This document shows positions 50,051-58,783 of a DNA stretch of 64,000 bases, one piece after another. Position 1 is the first letter of the stretch. The number at the start of each line of letters is the position of its first letter. The stretch is from contig CP073041.1 in NCBI GenBank assembly GCA_025370055.1, positions 2,542,001 through 2,606,000 on the forward strand. Direction: 5' to 3'. The DNA is from Woronichinia naegeliana WA131 (GTDB lineage: Bacteria > Cyanobacteriota > Cyanobacteriia > Cyanobacteriales > Microcystaceae). Both the position numbers and the translations under genes were made by a program. The notes under the pieces are model-generated. The model made no database searches. It was given only the letters and a program-made list of their open reading frames with translations, and was not told the origin of the DNA.

Positions 50051-50947
50051 ATGAAAACGTTTAATATTATTATCTTAACTCTCTCAGTATTAGCCATTAT
50101 TTTGATCAGTCATTGGCTAGGACAACAAGCCTATCAATGGCTCCCCTCTTCGGCCGCGATCGAAGCAGAACCGATTGGCGATTTATTTAGTTTTCTGGTC
50201 ACGCTAGGATCTATTATTTTTTTCGGAGTAACGGGGGTTTTGAGTTATTCTTTACTTTTTTATCGAGCAGCAAAAAATGATGTTAGTGATGGCCCAGCCC
50301 TTAAAGGGAACAATCAATTAGAAGTGATTTGGACAGTCATTCCCCTATTACTGGTCACCTGGATTGCGGTTTATAGCTATCACATCTATCAACGCATGAA
50401 TGTGTTAGGCCCCTTACCGATGGTTGATCATTTTATGGAAACGCCTGCCTATGCTCAAACCGATTCTGCCGTCCCTCAACCCGTCGAAAAAATAGACGTT
50501 TTGGCTAAACAATGGGCTTGGTCTTTTCATTATCGCGATCGCCAGGTTACCAGTTCAGAGTTACATTTACCGGTCAATCATCCTGTACAGTTGTCCCTAA
50601 CTTCCGCCGATGTTCTGCATGGTTTCTATGTCCCGAACTTTCGCATTAAACAGGATATTGTTCCTAACCGTACCATCGAGTTTAAATTTACACCAAATCG
50701 GATTGGCCAGTATCAACTTCAGGACTCTCAATTCAGTGGCACTTATTTCGCGACCATGAATGCCCCAGTTTATGTGGAATCGACAGCCAGCTATGAGCAA
50801 TGGTTAAGGAAAGCAGCCCAAAAGCCCCTCGTCCCTGCCCAGAATGCCGCTAAAACCGAGCATGAACAAAATCAAAGTTCTGTAATTCATAGTCATTGGC
50901 AGACGGTTAAACCTAATATACCAAGCCCTGTTAATGCGATTAAGTAA
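50051..50947 (+). CDS. ctaC: oxidase subunit II lacking CuA ligands (ARTO type)
   Basis: A 298-aa heme-copper oxidase subunit II with two N-terminal TMs (residues ~4-24 and ~44-70, and a third hydrophobic span ~92-112) and a cupredoxin domain. The first CuA histidine is present (His190 in VLHGFYVP), but the second ligand block reads DSQFSGTYFATM at 225-236: both Cys are replaced (Asp225, Ser229), Glu by Gln227 and His by Phe233. Only Met236 remains. This is how the cyanobacterial alternative respiratory terminal oxidase differs from cytochrome c oxidase; it is thought to take electrons from quinol. Subunit I and III genes do not follow; the next gene is a helicase. Confidence 0.9.
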   Translation: MKTFNIIILTLSVLAIILISHWLGQQAYQWLPSSAAIEAEPIGDLFSFLVTLGSIIFFGVTGVLSYSLLFYRAAKNDVSDGPALKGNNQLEVIWTVIPLLLVTWIAVYSYHIYQRMNVLGPLPMVDHFMETPAYAQTDSAVPQPVEKIDVLAKQWAWSFHYRDRQVTSSELHLPVNHPVQLSLTSADVLHGFYVPNFRIKQDIVPNRTIEFKFTPNRIGQYQLQDSQFSGTYFATMNAPVYVESTASYEQWLRKAAQKPLVPAQNAAKTEHEQNQSSVIHSHWQTVKPNIPSPVNAIK

Positions 50948-51019
50948 TAATTAAACAGTGTTAAATTTCGCTTATAGATTAAAATTCAGTTAAGTAGTCA
51001 GTAGAGCTAGGAGGTGACA

Positions 51020-54000
51020 ATGAAAATCCTTCACGGAACTTGGATTCCGCACCATGACGATAGTTTTGTTCAGTCTGGTGCGTTTGCGCTTTGGATAGAG
51101 ACGGATACGAACGGTAAAAAGAATAAAAATCTTAGCGGAGACCACGCCCCCACCCATCTCCCCGCAGCCGAATTAGCTGATTTTTTAATCAATGAATTAG
51201 GCATTAAGACATCACCCTATTTTAAATTAACGAATTATCTCTCCCCCAAATATTTTATTCTACCGACCGCCGATGGCCAGCCCCTTCCCTCCCCAGAATT
51301 AAGCCGTTATTTGGAAGATGCCAATGAGCTTGAAGCCCAAACCTGGCAAGCCTGGGAAATTGATTGTTACCTAGTGCCTCTCGCTCTCGAACCCTGGTCG
51401 TCAAACTATCCTAAAGTCAGTACCTTAATTAAGTTTTTAAATGATTTATATTTTTTAACCCGCTACAATTTGGGGGATTTTCAACTAGGTTCAGACTTAT
51501 TATTTTGGCATTACTATTTACACCTATTCTCAGGCATTATTTTAAAAGATCAATATATTCCGGCTCTAAAGTATCGGGAATCGAGTTTAGGGAAAGGCGA
51601 TGCCGAAGGCACACTTCGTGACCGCGCTAAAAAACAAAGTAAAACCCAAGCTAAAACAGCCGCCTTTGAGATCTATCCTGGCTGGGAAATTTTAGGTGAA
51701 TCCTACGCAGACAATTTGCAACAGGCTGTTAGTTTTATGCCTTTGGCTTGTGTCGCAGGCTTAGATTACAAACCTTCTGAACTAATCTTTTATGATCGCG
51801 AAACCCTATTACGTCATTTCTCCGAAGTTTTACTACATAGCACGCTCAAGCATATTGCTCTACCCGCTACCTTTGAGAAAAAATTAGGAGAAGATTCCCT
51901 GATCTCACGATGTTTGGCCAGTGATACCGATCAGTCACCGGCCACCGATGTCGGTACTTATAAACAGTATCAACAATGGCAAGATTGGAAGACAAAACTT
52001 ATTGGCGTACAGGCTGAATCCAGTTTTTACCTCTGTTTTAAATTAAAAGAAGGTTCAGAGACATCGCCTAATGATTGGCAAATAGAATTTTTAGTTGCCC
52101 TGAAAACCGACCCCTCTCTCAAACTTGCCCTTAATGATTATTGGTATCGAGGGGACAAAAGGAAAAAAGAAATTCAACAACAATTTGGCAGTGAATTTGA
52201 AAAGGAACTCATTTTACAATTAGGTTATGCAGCCCGTATCTATCCGGCGATTTGGAAAGGATTAGAAACCGATAAGCCCACTGGTTTCAAATTAACGCTA
52301 GAAGAGTCTTTTACTTTTCTAAAAGAAACAGCTTGGATTTTAGAAGACTCAGGTTATAAGGTTATTGTCCCCGCCTGGTGGACTCCCACTGGACGACAAC
52401 GGGCAAAACTGCGTCTCAAAGCTTCAGGGAAAAAATCGGCTCCTAAATCTGCGGGTAAAGGGATTTTTAGCCTGGAAAATATTATTGAATATCACTATGA
52501 ATTGTCTCTAGGAGATCAAGTCATTTCTGAAAAAGAATGGCAACAATTGGTCAAAGCCAAAAGCCCATTAATCAAATTTCGCGGGCAATGGGTGGAATTA
52601 GACCAAGAACAAATGGCTAAAATGCTGACTTTCTGGCAAAGTCAACAGCAGGAAAATCCTGAAATGACCTTGTTGGAATTACTCCAAAAAGCCTCGGAAA
52701 ATCCAGATACGCTAGAAGTGGAAACCGATGCAACCTTGGCAGAAATGATGGCAAAATTGCAAAATCCTAGTCAGATGGAACCCATAGAAAACCCCGAACA
52801 ATTGCAGGGGAATTTAAGAGAATATCAAAAACGGGGTGTGGCTTGGATCCAATTTTTAGAGAATTTGGGTTTAAATGGTTGTTTAGCTGATGATATGGGT
52901 TTAGGTAAATCGATTCAAGTCATTGCCCGATTGATTCAAGAACGTGAGCAGGCTGATCTAGCGAATAGTATTGCTCCAACCCTTTTAGTTGCCCCGACTT
53001 CAGTGGTGGGTAACTGGCAAAAGGAACTGGAAAAATTTGCTCCCCATCTCAAAAGTTTAATTCATCATGGCAGTAAACGTTATCAGAATGAAGCTGAATT
53101 TAAAGCCGCTTGTTTAGAGCAAGATGTGATTATTACGTCTTTTACTCTAGTTCGGAAAGATGCCAAATTATTTAATAGTCTGACCTGGCAACGGATTGTT
53201 TTAGATGAAGCTCAAAATATTAAAAATCCTCAAGCGGCTCAAACGAAGGCAATCTTAAAACTTGAGGCTAATTATCGTCTCGCCTTAACGGGAACCCCCG
53301 TTGAAAATCGCTTACTGGATCTCTGGTCAATTTTTAATTTTCTCAATCCGGGTTATCTTGGCAAAGAGCCTCAGTTTCGGAAAATCTTTGAAATTCCGAT
53401 CCAACGTCAAGGCGATCGCGTCCAATCGGCTACTTTGAAAAAATTAGTGGAGCCATTTATTCTGCGACGGGTCAAAACCGACAAGCAAATTATCAAGGAT
53501 TTACCGGATAAAGTGGAACATAAACAATACTGTAACCTCACCAAGGAACAGGCCTCTTTGTATGAAGTAGTGGTAAAAGATGTTAGCAAACAATTAGAAG
53601 AGGTAGAAGGGATTCAACGCAAGGGTTTAATGCTCTCCACCTTGATGAAACTGAAGCAAATTTGTAATCATCCTCGTCAATTTCTTCAGGATAATAGCGA
53701 TTTTACCAGTGAGCGATCGCATAAATTGGAGCGTTTAGGGGAAATGCTGGAGGAGGTCTTGGCGGAAGGGGAAAGTCTGTTGATTTTTACCCAATTTACC
53801 GAGATTGGAGACGCCTTAAATTCTTTTATCAAACATCGATTTCACTGTAATACCTTCTATTTGCATGGTGGTACGAGTCGTCAAAAGCGGGAAAAAATGA
53901 TTACCGAATTTCAAGATCCTGAAACCGATCCTTCGGCCTTTGTCCTTTCCCTCAAGGCGGGCGGGGTTGGTATTACCCTCACCAAAGCGAATCATGTTTT

Positions 54001-54256
54001 CCACTTTGATCGTTGGTGGAATCCGGCGGTAGAAGATCAGGCAACGGATCGGGCTTTTCGGATTGGACAACAAAAAAATGTCTTTGTTCATAAATTTGTC
54101 ACCCTAGGAACCTTGGAGGAAAAAATCGATCAAATGATTGAGGAAAAGAAAAAAATGGCTGGTTTAATTGTTGGCAACGATGAATCCTGGCTAACGGAAT
54201 TGGACAACGACAGTTTTAAGGAACTGATTGCTTTAAATAAGCAAACTATTGTCTAA
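51020..54256 (+). CDS. SNF2-family helicase/ATPase
   Basis: A 1078-aa SNF2-type dsDNA translocase. The N-terminal ~550 residues form the bacterial SNF2-associated region (FILPTADGQPLPSPELSRYL, WWTPTGRQRAKLRLKASG). The motor follows: LREYQKRGVAWIQFLE, Walker A DDMGLGKSIQ, DEAQ box, LTGTPVENRLLDLWSIF, and the C-terminal lobe with LHGGTSRQKRE, LSLKAGGVGITL and DRAFRIGQ. ATG 51020 has an AGGAGGTGA site. It usually partners with a SWIM zinc-finger protein, which is at 55423. Role probably DNA repair or chromatin-type remodelling. Confidence 0.95.
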   Translation: MKILHGTWIPHHDDSFVQSGAFALWIETDTNGKKNKNLSGDHAPTHLPAAELADFLINELGIKTSPYFKLTNYLSPKYFILPTADGQPLPSPELSRYLEDANELEAQTWQAWEIDCYLVPLALEPWSSNYPKVSTLIKFLNDLYFLTRYNLGDFQLGSDLLFWHYYLHLFSGIILKDQYIPALKYRESSLGKGDAEGTLRDRAKKQSKTQAKTAAFEIYPGWEILGESYADNLQQAVSFMPLACVAGLDYKPSELIFYDRETLLRHFSEVLLHSTLKHIALPATFEKKLGEDSLISRCLASDTDQSPATDVGTYKQYQQWQDWKTKLIGVQAESSFYLCFKLKEGSETSPNDWQIEFLVALKTDPSLKLALNDYWYRGDKRKKEIQQQFGSEFEKELILQLGYAARIYPAIWKGLETDKPTGFKLTLEESFTFLKETAWILEDSGYKVIVPAWWTPTGRQRAKLRLKASGKKSAPKSAGKGIFSLENIIEYHYELSLGDQVISEKEWQQLVKAKSPLIKFRGQWVELDQEQMAKMLTFWQSQQQENPEMTLLELLQKASENPDTLEVETDATLAEMMAKLQNPSQMEPIENPEQLQGNLREYQKRGVAWIQFLENLGLNGCLADDMGLGKSIQVIARLIQEREQADLANSIAPTLLVAPTSVVGNWQKELEKFAPHLKSLIHHGSKRYQNEAEFKAACLEQDVIITSFTLVRKDAKLFNSLTWQRIVLDEAQNIKNPQAAQTKAILKLEANYRLALTGTPVENRLLDLWSIFNFLNPGYLGKEPQFRKIFEIPIQRQGDRVQSATLKKLVEPFILRRVKTDKQIIKDLPDKVEHKQYCNLTKEQASLYEVVVKDVSKQLEEVEGIQRKGLMLSTLMKLKQICNHPRQFLQDNSDFTSERSHKLERLGEMLEEVLAEGESLLIFTQFTEIGDALNSFIKHRFHCNTFYLHGGTSRQKREKMITEFQDPETDPSAFVLSLKAGGVGITLTKANHVFHFDRWWNPAVEDQATDRAFRIGQQKNVFVHKFVTLGTLEEKIDQMIEEKKKMAGLIVGNDESWLTELDNDSFKELIALNKQTIV

Positions 54257-54382
54257 CTGATTGCAAACATAAATTGGTAAACTTAGTCCTAATGCTTTTT
54301 CCTGGTTGTCGGCGATCGCGGCTCTTTTTCGATTGTGGCTAATCGCTGACGACAAAGGTTCTTTCTTTTCTAACGACAACAA

Positions 54383-54940
54383 TTATTTGTTCTCTAGCAG
54401 ACGATAATCTTCTATGGTTGTAGGTTTTATCTTAATTGAACGATGCTCATCGTTAAGAGTCTTTTTCAGATAATCGTCAAAATCTTGTCCTACTTCGCAA
54501 ATATCAAGATCATCACTGTTTAAAGCTTGCTTAATTAATTTTCGGGTAATAGAAATATGAATTTTTACATATAATTCTAGTAAACGTCTATATTCCTCGT
54601 CTGTTGCCTTTTCCAAAACCTGATTAGCACTATTTTCAATGTTATTCAAGAGCCAGTCTTGGGGCAACGATAGTATAATTTGTCGAACCTGTTCAATATC
54701 CGAATGTCCTACACTTGCCAATGCAACTAAATCATCTAATAAACTTTGACGTTCTTCTAGGGTCAAATAACGACAGAAATCTAGGGCCGTTTTTCTTTGT
54801 GTAGGATGATGAAGAGCCTTTTTAATGACAGCAAGGCGATCCTGACAATTTTGAAAAAAAGCTTGATTGGCTTGCTGATAAGCGTGAGCTTGATCAACTA
54901 ACTCTTGCCAAAGCGTTAGATCTTGAGAAACTAATGACAT
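54383..54940 (-). CDS. helical protein beside Tse2-like toxin gene
   Basis: A 185-aa, all-helical, acidic protein that I do not recognise. The first half has TLWQELVDQAHAYQQANQAFF and TLEERQSLLDDLVALASVGHSD; the C-terminus is charged. It lies 45 bases downstream of the toxin-like gene on the same strand, so it could be the antitoxin or immunity partner; this is inference from position only. Both genes sit between, and opposite to, the SNF2 and SWIM genes. Confidence 0.6.
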   Translation of the reverse strand: MSLVSQDLTLWQELVDQAHAYQQANQAFFQNCQDRLAVIKKALHHPTQRKTALDFCRYLTLEERQSLLDDLVALASVGHSDIEQVRQIILSLPQDWLLNNIENSANQVLEKATDEEYRRLLELYVKIHISITRKLIKQALNSDDLDICEVGQDFDDYLKKTLNDEHRSIKIKPTTIEDYRLLENK

Positions 54941-54985
54941 AATTAATTCCTGTAATTAATTCCTATAATTAATCTGTTTTAATCC

Positions 54986-55368
54986 CTAAATTGCTTTTTT
55001 GCCCCCATATACCCAGCCGCAATTAAGAAACTTGGCTTGAAATTCGGTAAACGGCATGGGGCGATTGGGATAAATTGTATGGTGAGTGGGAGCACGATTT
55101 CCCCGACATCTCGACCATCAGCAATGATGGCTATTCCAGAAGGCAATCGGGTTCCTGCTTCTATTTTATGGTAATGACCCGATAATGGTGCAAATTGTAC
55201 GTCGCCAAAACTGGAGGCTCCTGTAATGGGTTCGGTGGGATAAACCAGTTCATCTACTACGACAATATCAATATCAGGACGGGGTAAACGGGGAGACTGA
55301 CGATTTCCGAAGGCATAAAGGGTTTTGGGTAATATAAAATAGTTTGTTGATGACAGTGATTCACTCAC
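54986..55368 (-). pseudogene. Tse2-like ADP-ribosyltransferase toxin, frameshifted
   Basis: The open frame (55368-54979) begins like the Tse2 toxin family: LYAFGNRQSPRLPRPDIDI, then TGASSFGDV, IEAGTRLPSGIAI and ADGRDVG. Beyond this the expected end is in another frame: THHTIYPNRPMPFTEFQAKF and GWVYGGKKAI, ending with TAG at 54986. One extra G in the G-run at 55101-55104 (C-run on the plus strand) would fuse them into one ~127-aa protein. The T-H-x-T-I-x-P block is the family's C-terminal signature. It is either a real inactivating deletion or a homopolymer error. Assignment rests on motif memory. Confidence 0.65.
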
Positions 55369-55422
55369 ACAAAATTTATGCTCAAAAATTAATTATTTTT
55401 ACCATTAGCAATCATAAAAATT

Positions 55423-56259
55423 ATGGCACAATTCAGCAAAACCTGGTGGGGCAAACGTTTTATTGATGCGCTGGAATCCTTTACTGATTCTGCCCGTCTG
55501 GGACGAGGACGCTCCTATGCTCGTAATGGCAAAATTAAAAGCTACGAAATTAAGGATGGTGTAATTACAGCCAAGGTGCGGGGGTCAGTGAATCCCTATT
55601 TTGGGGTTTATAAAGAGCCGACCTATAACACTAAAATTGAAATTAAAGCTATTTCGCGTCAGGATTGGTCAAAGGCGATCGCCTATCTTGGCTCTAAAGC
55701 TAGTTTAATTGCGAAGTTATTAATGAATGAGGTTCCTGATAATATTGATGAAGCTTTTTCGGAACTCAACTTACAACTTCTGCCCCGCGATCGCCGTGAT
55801 TTTAAGACCACTTGTTCCTGTCCCGATTCGAGTAATCCCTGTAAACATATTGCAGGTGTTTATTATTTGGTTGCGTCGGAATTAGACCGCGATCCTTTTT
55901 TATTATTTGAACTGCGAGGCATCAGCCGCACCACTTTACAGCAGGAATTGGCTAAGTCTCCCCTAGGAAAATTACTGTCTGCTTCCTTTGATGAGTCGGA
56001 ATTTGTTGCCCAGGCTGTACCGTCCTATTTTACTCAGCCGAAAACAGGGGCGACTCCGGCGGTGGGCGAATTGAAGGATTTTTGGTTAGGAGAAAAGCGC
56101 GTTCCTCAATCCTTAGAACCGATTACACCGGCGATCGTGCCAGCCCTTTTAGTGAAAAAAGGAGGCGATTTTCCCGCTTTTTGGACTCAGGACTCTTCTT
56201 TTCTTAGCATCATGGAAGAATTTTATGAACGGATCAGAGCAAAATTTACGATTAACTAA
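55423..56259 (+). CDS. SWIM zinc-finger protein
   Basis: A 278-aa protein. The SWIM motif CxCx(n)CxH is at Cys131, Cys133, Cys140 and His142. Upstream is the characteristic WWGKRFIDALESF and LGRGRSYARNGKI region. These proteins commonly accompany SNF2 helicases in bacteria and probably bind DNA or guide the helicase. Here the pair is separated by the toxin module on the opposite strand. Confidence 0.93.
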   Translation: MAQFSKTWWGKRFIDALESFTDSARLGRGRSYARNGKIKSYEIKDGVITAKVRGSVNPYFGVYKEPTYNTKIEIKAISRQDWSKAIAYLGSKASLIAKLLMNEVPDNIDEAFSELNLQLLPRDRRDFKTTCSCPDSSNPCKHIAGVYYLVASELDRDPFLLFELRGISRTTLQQELAKSPLGKLLSASFDESEFVAQAVPSYFTQPKTGATPAVGELKDFWLGEKRVPQSLEPITPAIVPALLVKKGGDFPAFWTQDSSFLSIMEEFYERIRAKFTIN

Positions 56260-56309
56260 TTTGCTTTTATTAGGTACTAAGTGGTTAATCACTTCAAATA
56301 CATATTAGG

Positions 56310-56329
56310 CAAGGGGCTTAAGCCCCTTG
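56310..56329. terminator. 20-bp perfect palindrome between convergent genes
   Basis: CAAGGGGCTTAAGCCCCTTG is a perfect palindrome located between the convergent SWIM and ABC-transporter genes. It is followed by T-rich DNA after ~5 bases (GATTTTTTAG). It may act as a bidirectional terminator; the same motif family recurs at 13418-13437. Confidence 0.55.
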
Positions 56330-56409
56330 TTACAGATTTTTTAGTAAAATCATCATCTAATTTAAATGCACGATCGCTTATGCTGACAATTACTTTTGTG
56401 TTCTTAAAG

Positions 56410-57300
56410 TTAGTAATCAATAATGGGAATCCATTCATAACCATTAATAATGCCTTGAAAATACTCATTAATGGTGTCTCTCGGATAGGGTGCTACGCCA
56501 TCTTCTCCAAACCATTTATCAAAAACCTGAACGGCTGCCGTCTGATCGCTGACAATGCCTTCCATATACTGCACTAGGGCATAATTCACCAAATTACGCC
56601 AGTCCGAATCATCTTTCGGCAAAGAACAGGCATAGGACTCATACTGATAGGGCAGGGTAGGAACGACGACTAAACTTTTAGGATTTTTAGCTCCTTTTTT
56701 TAAGCCTTCTAGAACAATGCCATCCCCAGCAAAGGCTTCAATTTCGCCCTTTTCTAATTTAGCCAGTCCATCACTTTGATCCTGTACTGCTACTAATTGG
56801 GCAGCCGGTTGTTGAAGTTTGATCGCCCGTTCATTAGTTGTATTGGGAATGACACCTACTTTTCTACCGGCTAAAGATTCTAGGGATTCCATGCCGGACT
56901 TGGGATTGGTTAAAATCTTCGTGCCATCGGCAAAATAACTGACCGAAAAATCCACTTCTTGGGTTCGTTTCCAGGTAAAGGTAGTAGAAGCACACTCAAC
57001 GTCAATAGTGCCATTTTTGATTTTATTAAAGCGATCGCCGGCTGTTGCTTCAATGAGATTCAGTTTAATGGGCTTGCCGAGTTGTTTTTCTGCCTGTTTG
57101 CGAATCAGTTCTAAAATGTCCACTGAATAACCGACCCACTGACCCTTCTTGTCCAGATAGCCAAAAGGAACCGCATCCTTACGAGTGCCAGCATTGATCG
57201 TGCCTGTCTGTTTAATCCGATCTAGCACCGTTCCCGCCCAACTCGGTGTCGGAATTGAGAGGGCGATTAGAACAGATAAGGCGACTAGGGCTTTTTTCAT
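56410..57300 (-). CDS. amino-acid ABC transporter substrate-binding protein
   Basis: A 296-aa periplasmic type II binding protein (SBP_bac_3). Signal peptide at residues 1-22 (KKALVALSVLIALSIPTPSWA). Ligand-binding blocks: GTINAGTRKDAVPFGYLDKKG, GYSVDILELI, ECASTTFTWKRTQEVDFS, KVGVIPNTTNERA and EAFAGDGIVLEGL. Probably binds polar amino acids such as glutamate or glutamine. ATG 57300 is chosen because it begins the signal peptide; an upstream start at 57372 would hide it. The permease genes are not adjacent. Confidence 0.92.
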   Translation of the reverse strand: MKKALVALSVLIALSIPTPSWAGTVLDRIKQTGTINAGTRKDAVPFGYLDKKGQWVGYSVDILELIRKQAEKQLGKPIKLNLIEATAGDRFNKIKNGTIDVECASTTFTWKRTQEVDFSVSYFADGTKILTNPKSGMESLESLAGRKVGVIPNTTNERAIKLQQPAAQLVAVQDQSDGLAKLEKGEIEAFAGDGIVLEGLKKGAKNPKSLVVVPTLPYQYESYACSLPKDDSDWRNLVNYALVQYMEGIVSDQTAAVQVFDKWFGEDGVAPYPRDTINEYFQGIINGYEWIPIIDY

Positions 57301-57447
57301 GGATTTGCTAGGGGAAATAACGCAATTGCTTTGACTGTGACTTTTAGACTTATGTTTCGAGAAAATCAACAATCTTGAGATGCTTGGTAACAGAAACGGT
57401 TAATTAACCCTTAAAATAAAGCCTACAAACCCTTCGCTTAACGCCCT

Positions 57448-58494
57448 ATGGTGAATCAGGATTCTGCTTTTTGGTCTGACCTCCTTCAACAATTACTGGA
57501 TCGCCAATCCCTTGACCAGTCCCAGGCGGCTCAATTGATGCTCGGTTGGTTAGACGAGGCGATCGCCCCTGTTCTATCCGGTGCAATTTTGGCGGCTCTT
57601 CAGGCAAAAGGAGTTTCAGCCAGTGAATTAGCGGGGATGGCCCAAATATTGCAAGCTCAATCTCTACCTTTTAGTATAGAAACGCGAACCATGCCATTAG
57701 TGGATACCTGTGGTACAGGAGGGGATGGCAGTTCTACCTTTAATATTTCCACCGCAGTGGCCTTTGTGACCGCCGCCGCCGGTGTAAAAGTGGCTAAACA
57801 TGGCAATCGTTCCGCCTCCAGTAAGGTGGGTTCAGCCGATGTGTTGGAGTCTTTGGGCATTAATTTGAGTGCTGATCCCGCTAAAGTTGCGGCAGCCGTG
57901 GAAACGGTGGGCATTACCTTTCTCTTTGCTCCAGGTTGGCATCCGGCCCTGAAAAGTGTGGCCACTCTGCGAAAAACTTTAAAAATTAGAACTATTTTTA
58001 ATTTATTGGGGCCGTTAGTAAATCCTTTACGACCCACCGGCCAGGTAATTGGGGTTTATAGTGATCGATTTTTAACGGTAATGGCCGACGCTCTACAACG
58101 ATTGGGCATTGAACAGGCCATCATTGTGCATGGACGGGAACGCCTTGATGAGGCCGGTTTAGGCGATCGCACTGATATGGCTTTATTGAATGGAGAAAGT
58201 CGGTCGGTTGCCACCCTTGATCCTCAACAATTGGGTTTAACACCGGCATCGCTAGAATCCTTAAAAGGGGGAGAAGTGGCAGAAAATGTCAGGATTTTAA
58301 CCCAGGTTTTACAGGGCAAAGGAACCTTAGCTCAAACTGAGGCGGTGGCCTTGAATGCGTCCCTGGCTTTACAGGTGGGCAAAGCTGTGACCTGGGGAGA
58401 TCATCCACAGGGAATTGCGATCGCCAAGGATATTTTAGCTAGTGGCGCAGCCTGGCAGACCTTAGAGCATCTCGTTAAATTTCTCTTGCTGTAA
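57448..58494 (+). CDS. trpD: anthranilate phosphoribosyltransferase
   Basis: Second step of tryptophan synthesis, joining anthranilate to PRPP. The 348-aa product has the PRPP-binding [35 protein letters not shown] and the [13 protein letters not shown] motif. [13 protein letters not shown] follows in the C-terminal domain. Length is normal. A palindromic repeat begins 5 bases after the stop codon. Confidence 0.97.
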   Translation: MVNQDSAFWSDLLQQLLDRQSLDQSQAAQLMLGWLDEAIAPVLSGAILAALQAKGVSASELAGMAQILQAQSLPFSIETRTMPLVDTCGTGGDGSSTFNISTAVAFVTAAAGVKVAKHGNRSASSKVGSADVLESLGINLSADPAKVAAAVETVGITFLFAPGWHPALKSVATLRKTLKIRTIFNLLGPLVNPLRPTGQVIGVYSDRFLTVMADALQRLGIEQAIIVHGRERLDEAGLGDRTDMALLNGESRSVATLDPQQLGLTPASLESLKGGEVAENVRILTQVLQGKGTLAQTEAVALNASLALQVGKAVTWGDHPQGIAIAKDILASGAAWQTLEHLVKFLLL

Positions 58495-58498
58495 AATT

Positions 58499-58569
58499 TT
58501 CGTTGATTACATCTGACGCGAGCTCGAAAGCCCTATCGTACCGTTTTCACAGGATAATCTATCAACGAA
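58499..58569. repeat. 71-bp palindromic repeat, copy 2
   Basis: Second copy of the repeat at 37506-37575, differing mainly by one extra T. It directly follows trpD and precedes a further small inverted-repeat element. Confidence 0.75.
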
Positions 58570-58573
58570 TTAT

Positions 58574-58678
58574 ACTCTAAACGGCTAAGAAATGGACTTC
58601 CCGCAAAAAGGGCTGAAATCCTCATCTGATAAAGATTTTAGGCATTTTCAAAAAGTTAAGCTCCAACCCGTTCAGAGT
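58574..58678. mobile_element. ~105-bp inverted-repeat element (possible MITE)
   Basis: Starts ACTCTAAACGG and ends CCGTTCAGAGT, imperfect inverted ends. It separates the palindromic repeat (up to AATTAT) from TTTACAGGTAG, which are contiguous in the other copy of the repeat at 37575-37589. This comparison shows that it was inserted here, with short AT-rich duplications. Confidence 0.6.
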
Positions 58679-58783
58679 ATATTTACAGGTAGAAAATTTG
58701 TCCACCGTCTTAGCAAGATGTTGTCCTTGCCCGTTGAATATGTGGATGAAAGATTAACTTCTGTGGAGGCAGAAAACAAATTA

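Noticed and set aside
51020-54256. SNF2 gene as part of a phage-defence system such as DISARM or a restriction system
   Set aside because: No methyltransferase, phospholipase D or nuclease partner is adjacent, and the SNF2-SWIM pair is common outside defence islands.
56281-56577. Plus-strand frame over the 3' end of the ABC binding-protein gene
   Set aside because: Most of it is antisense to a clear gene and it contains the palindromic repeat.
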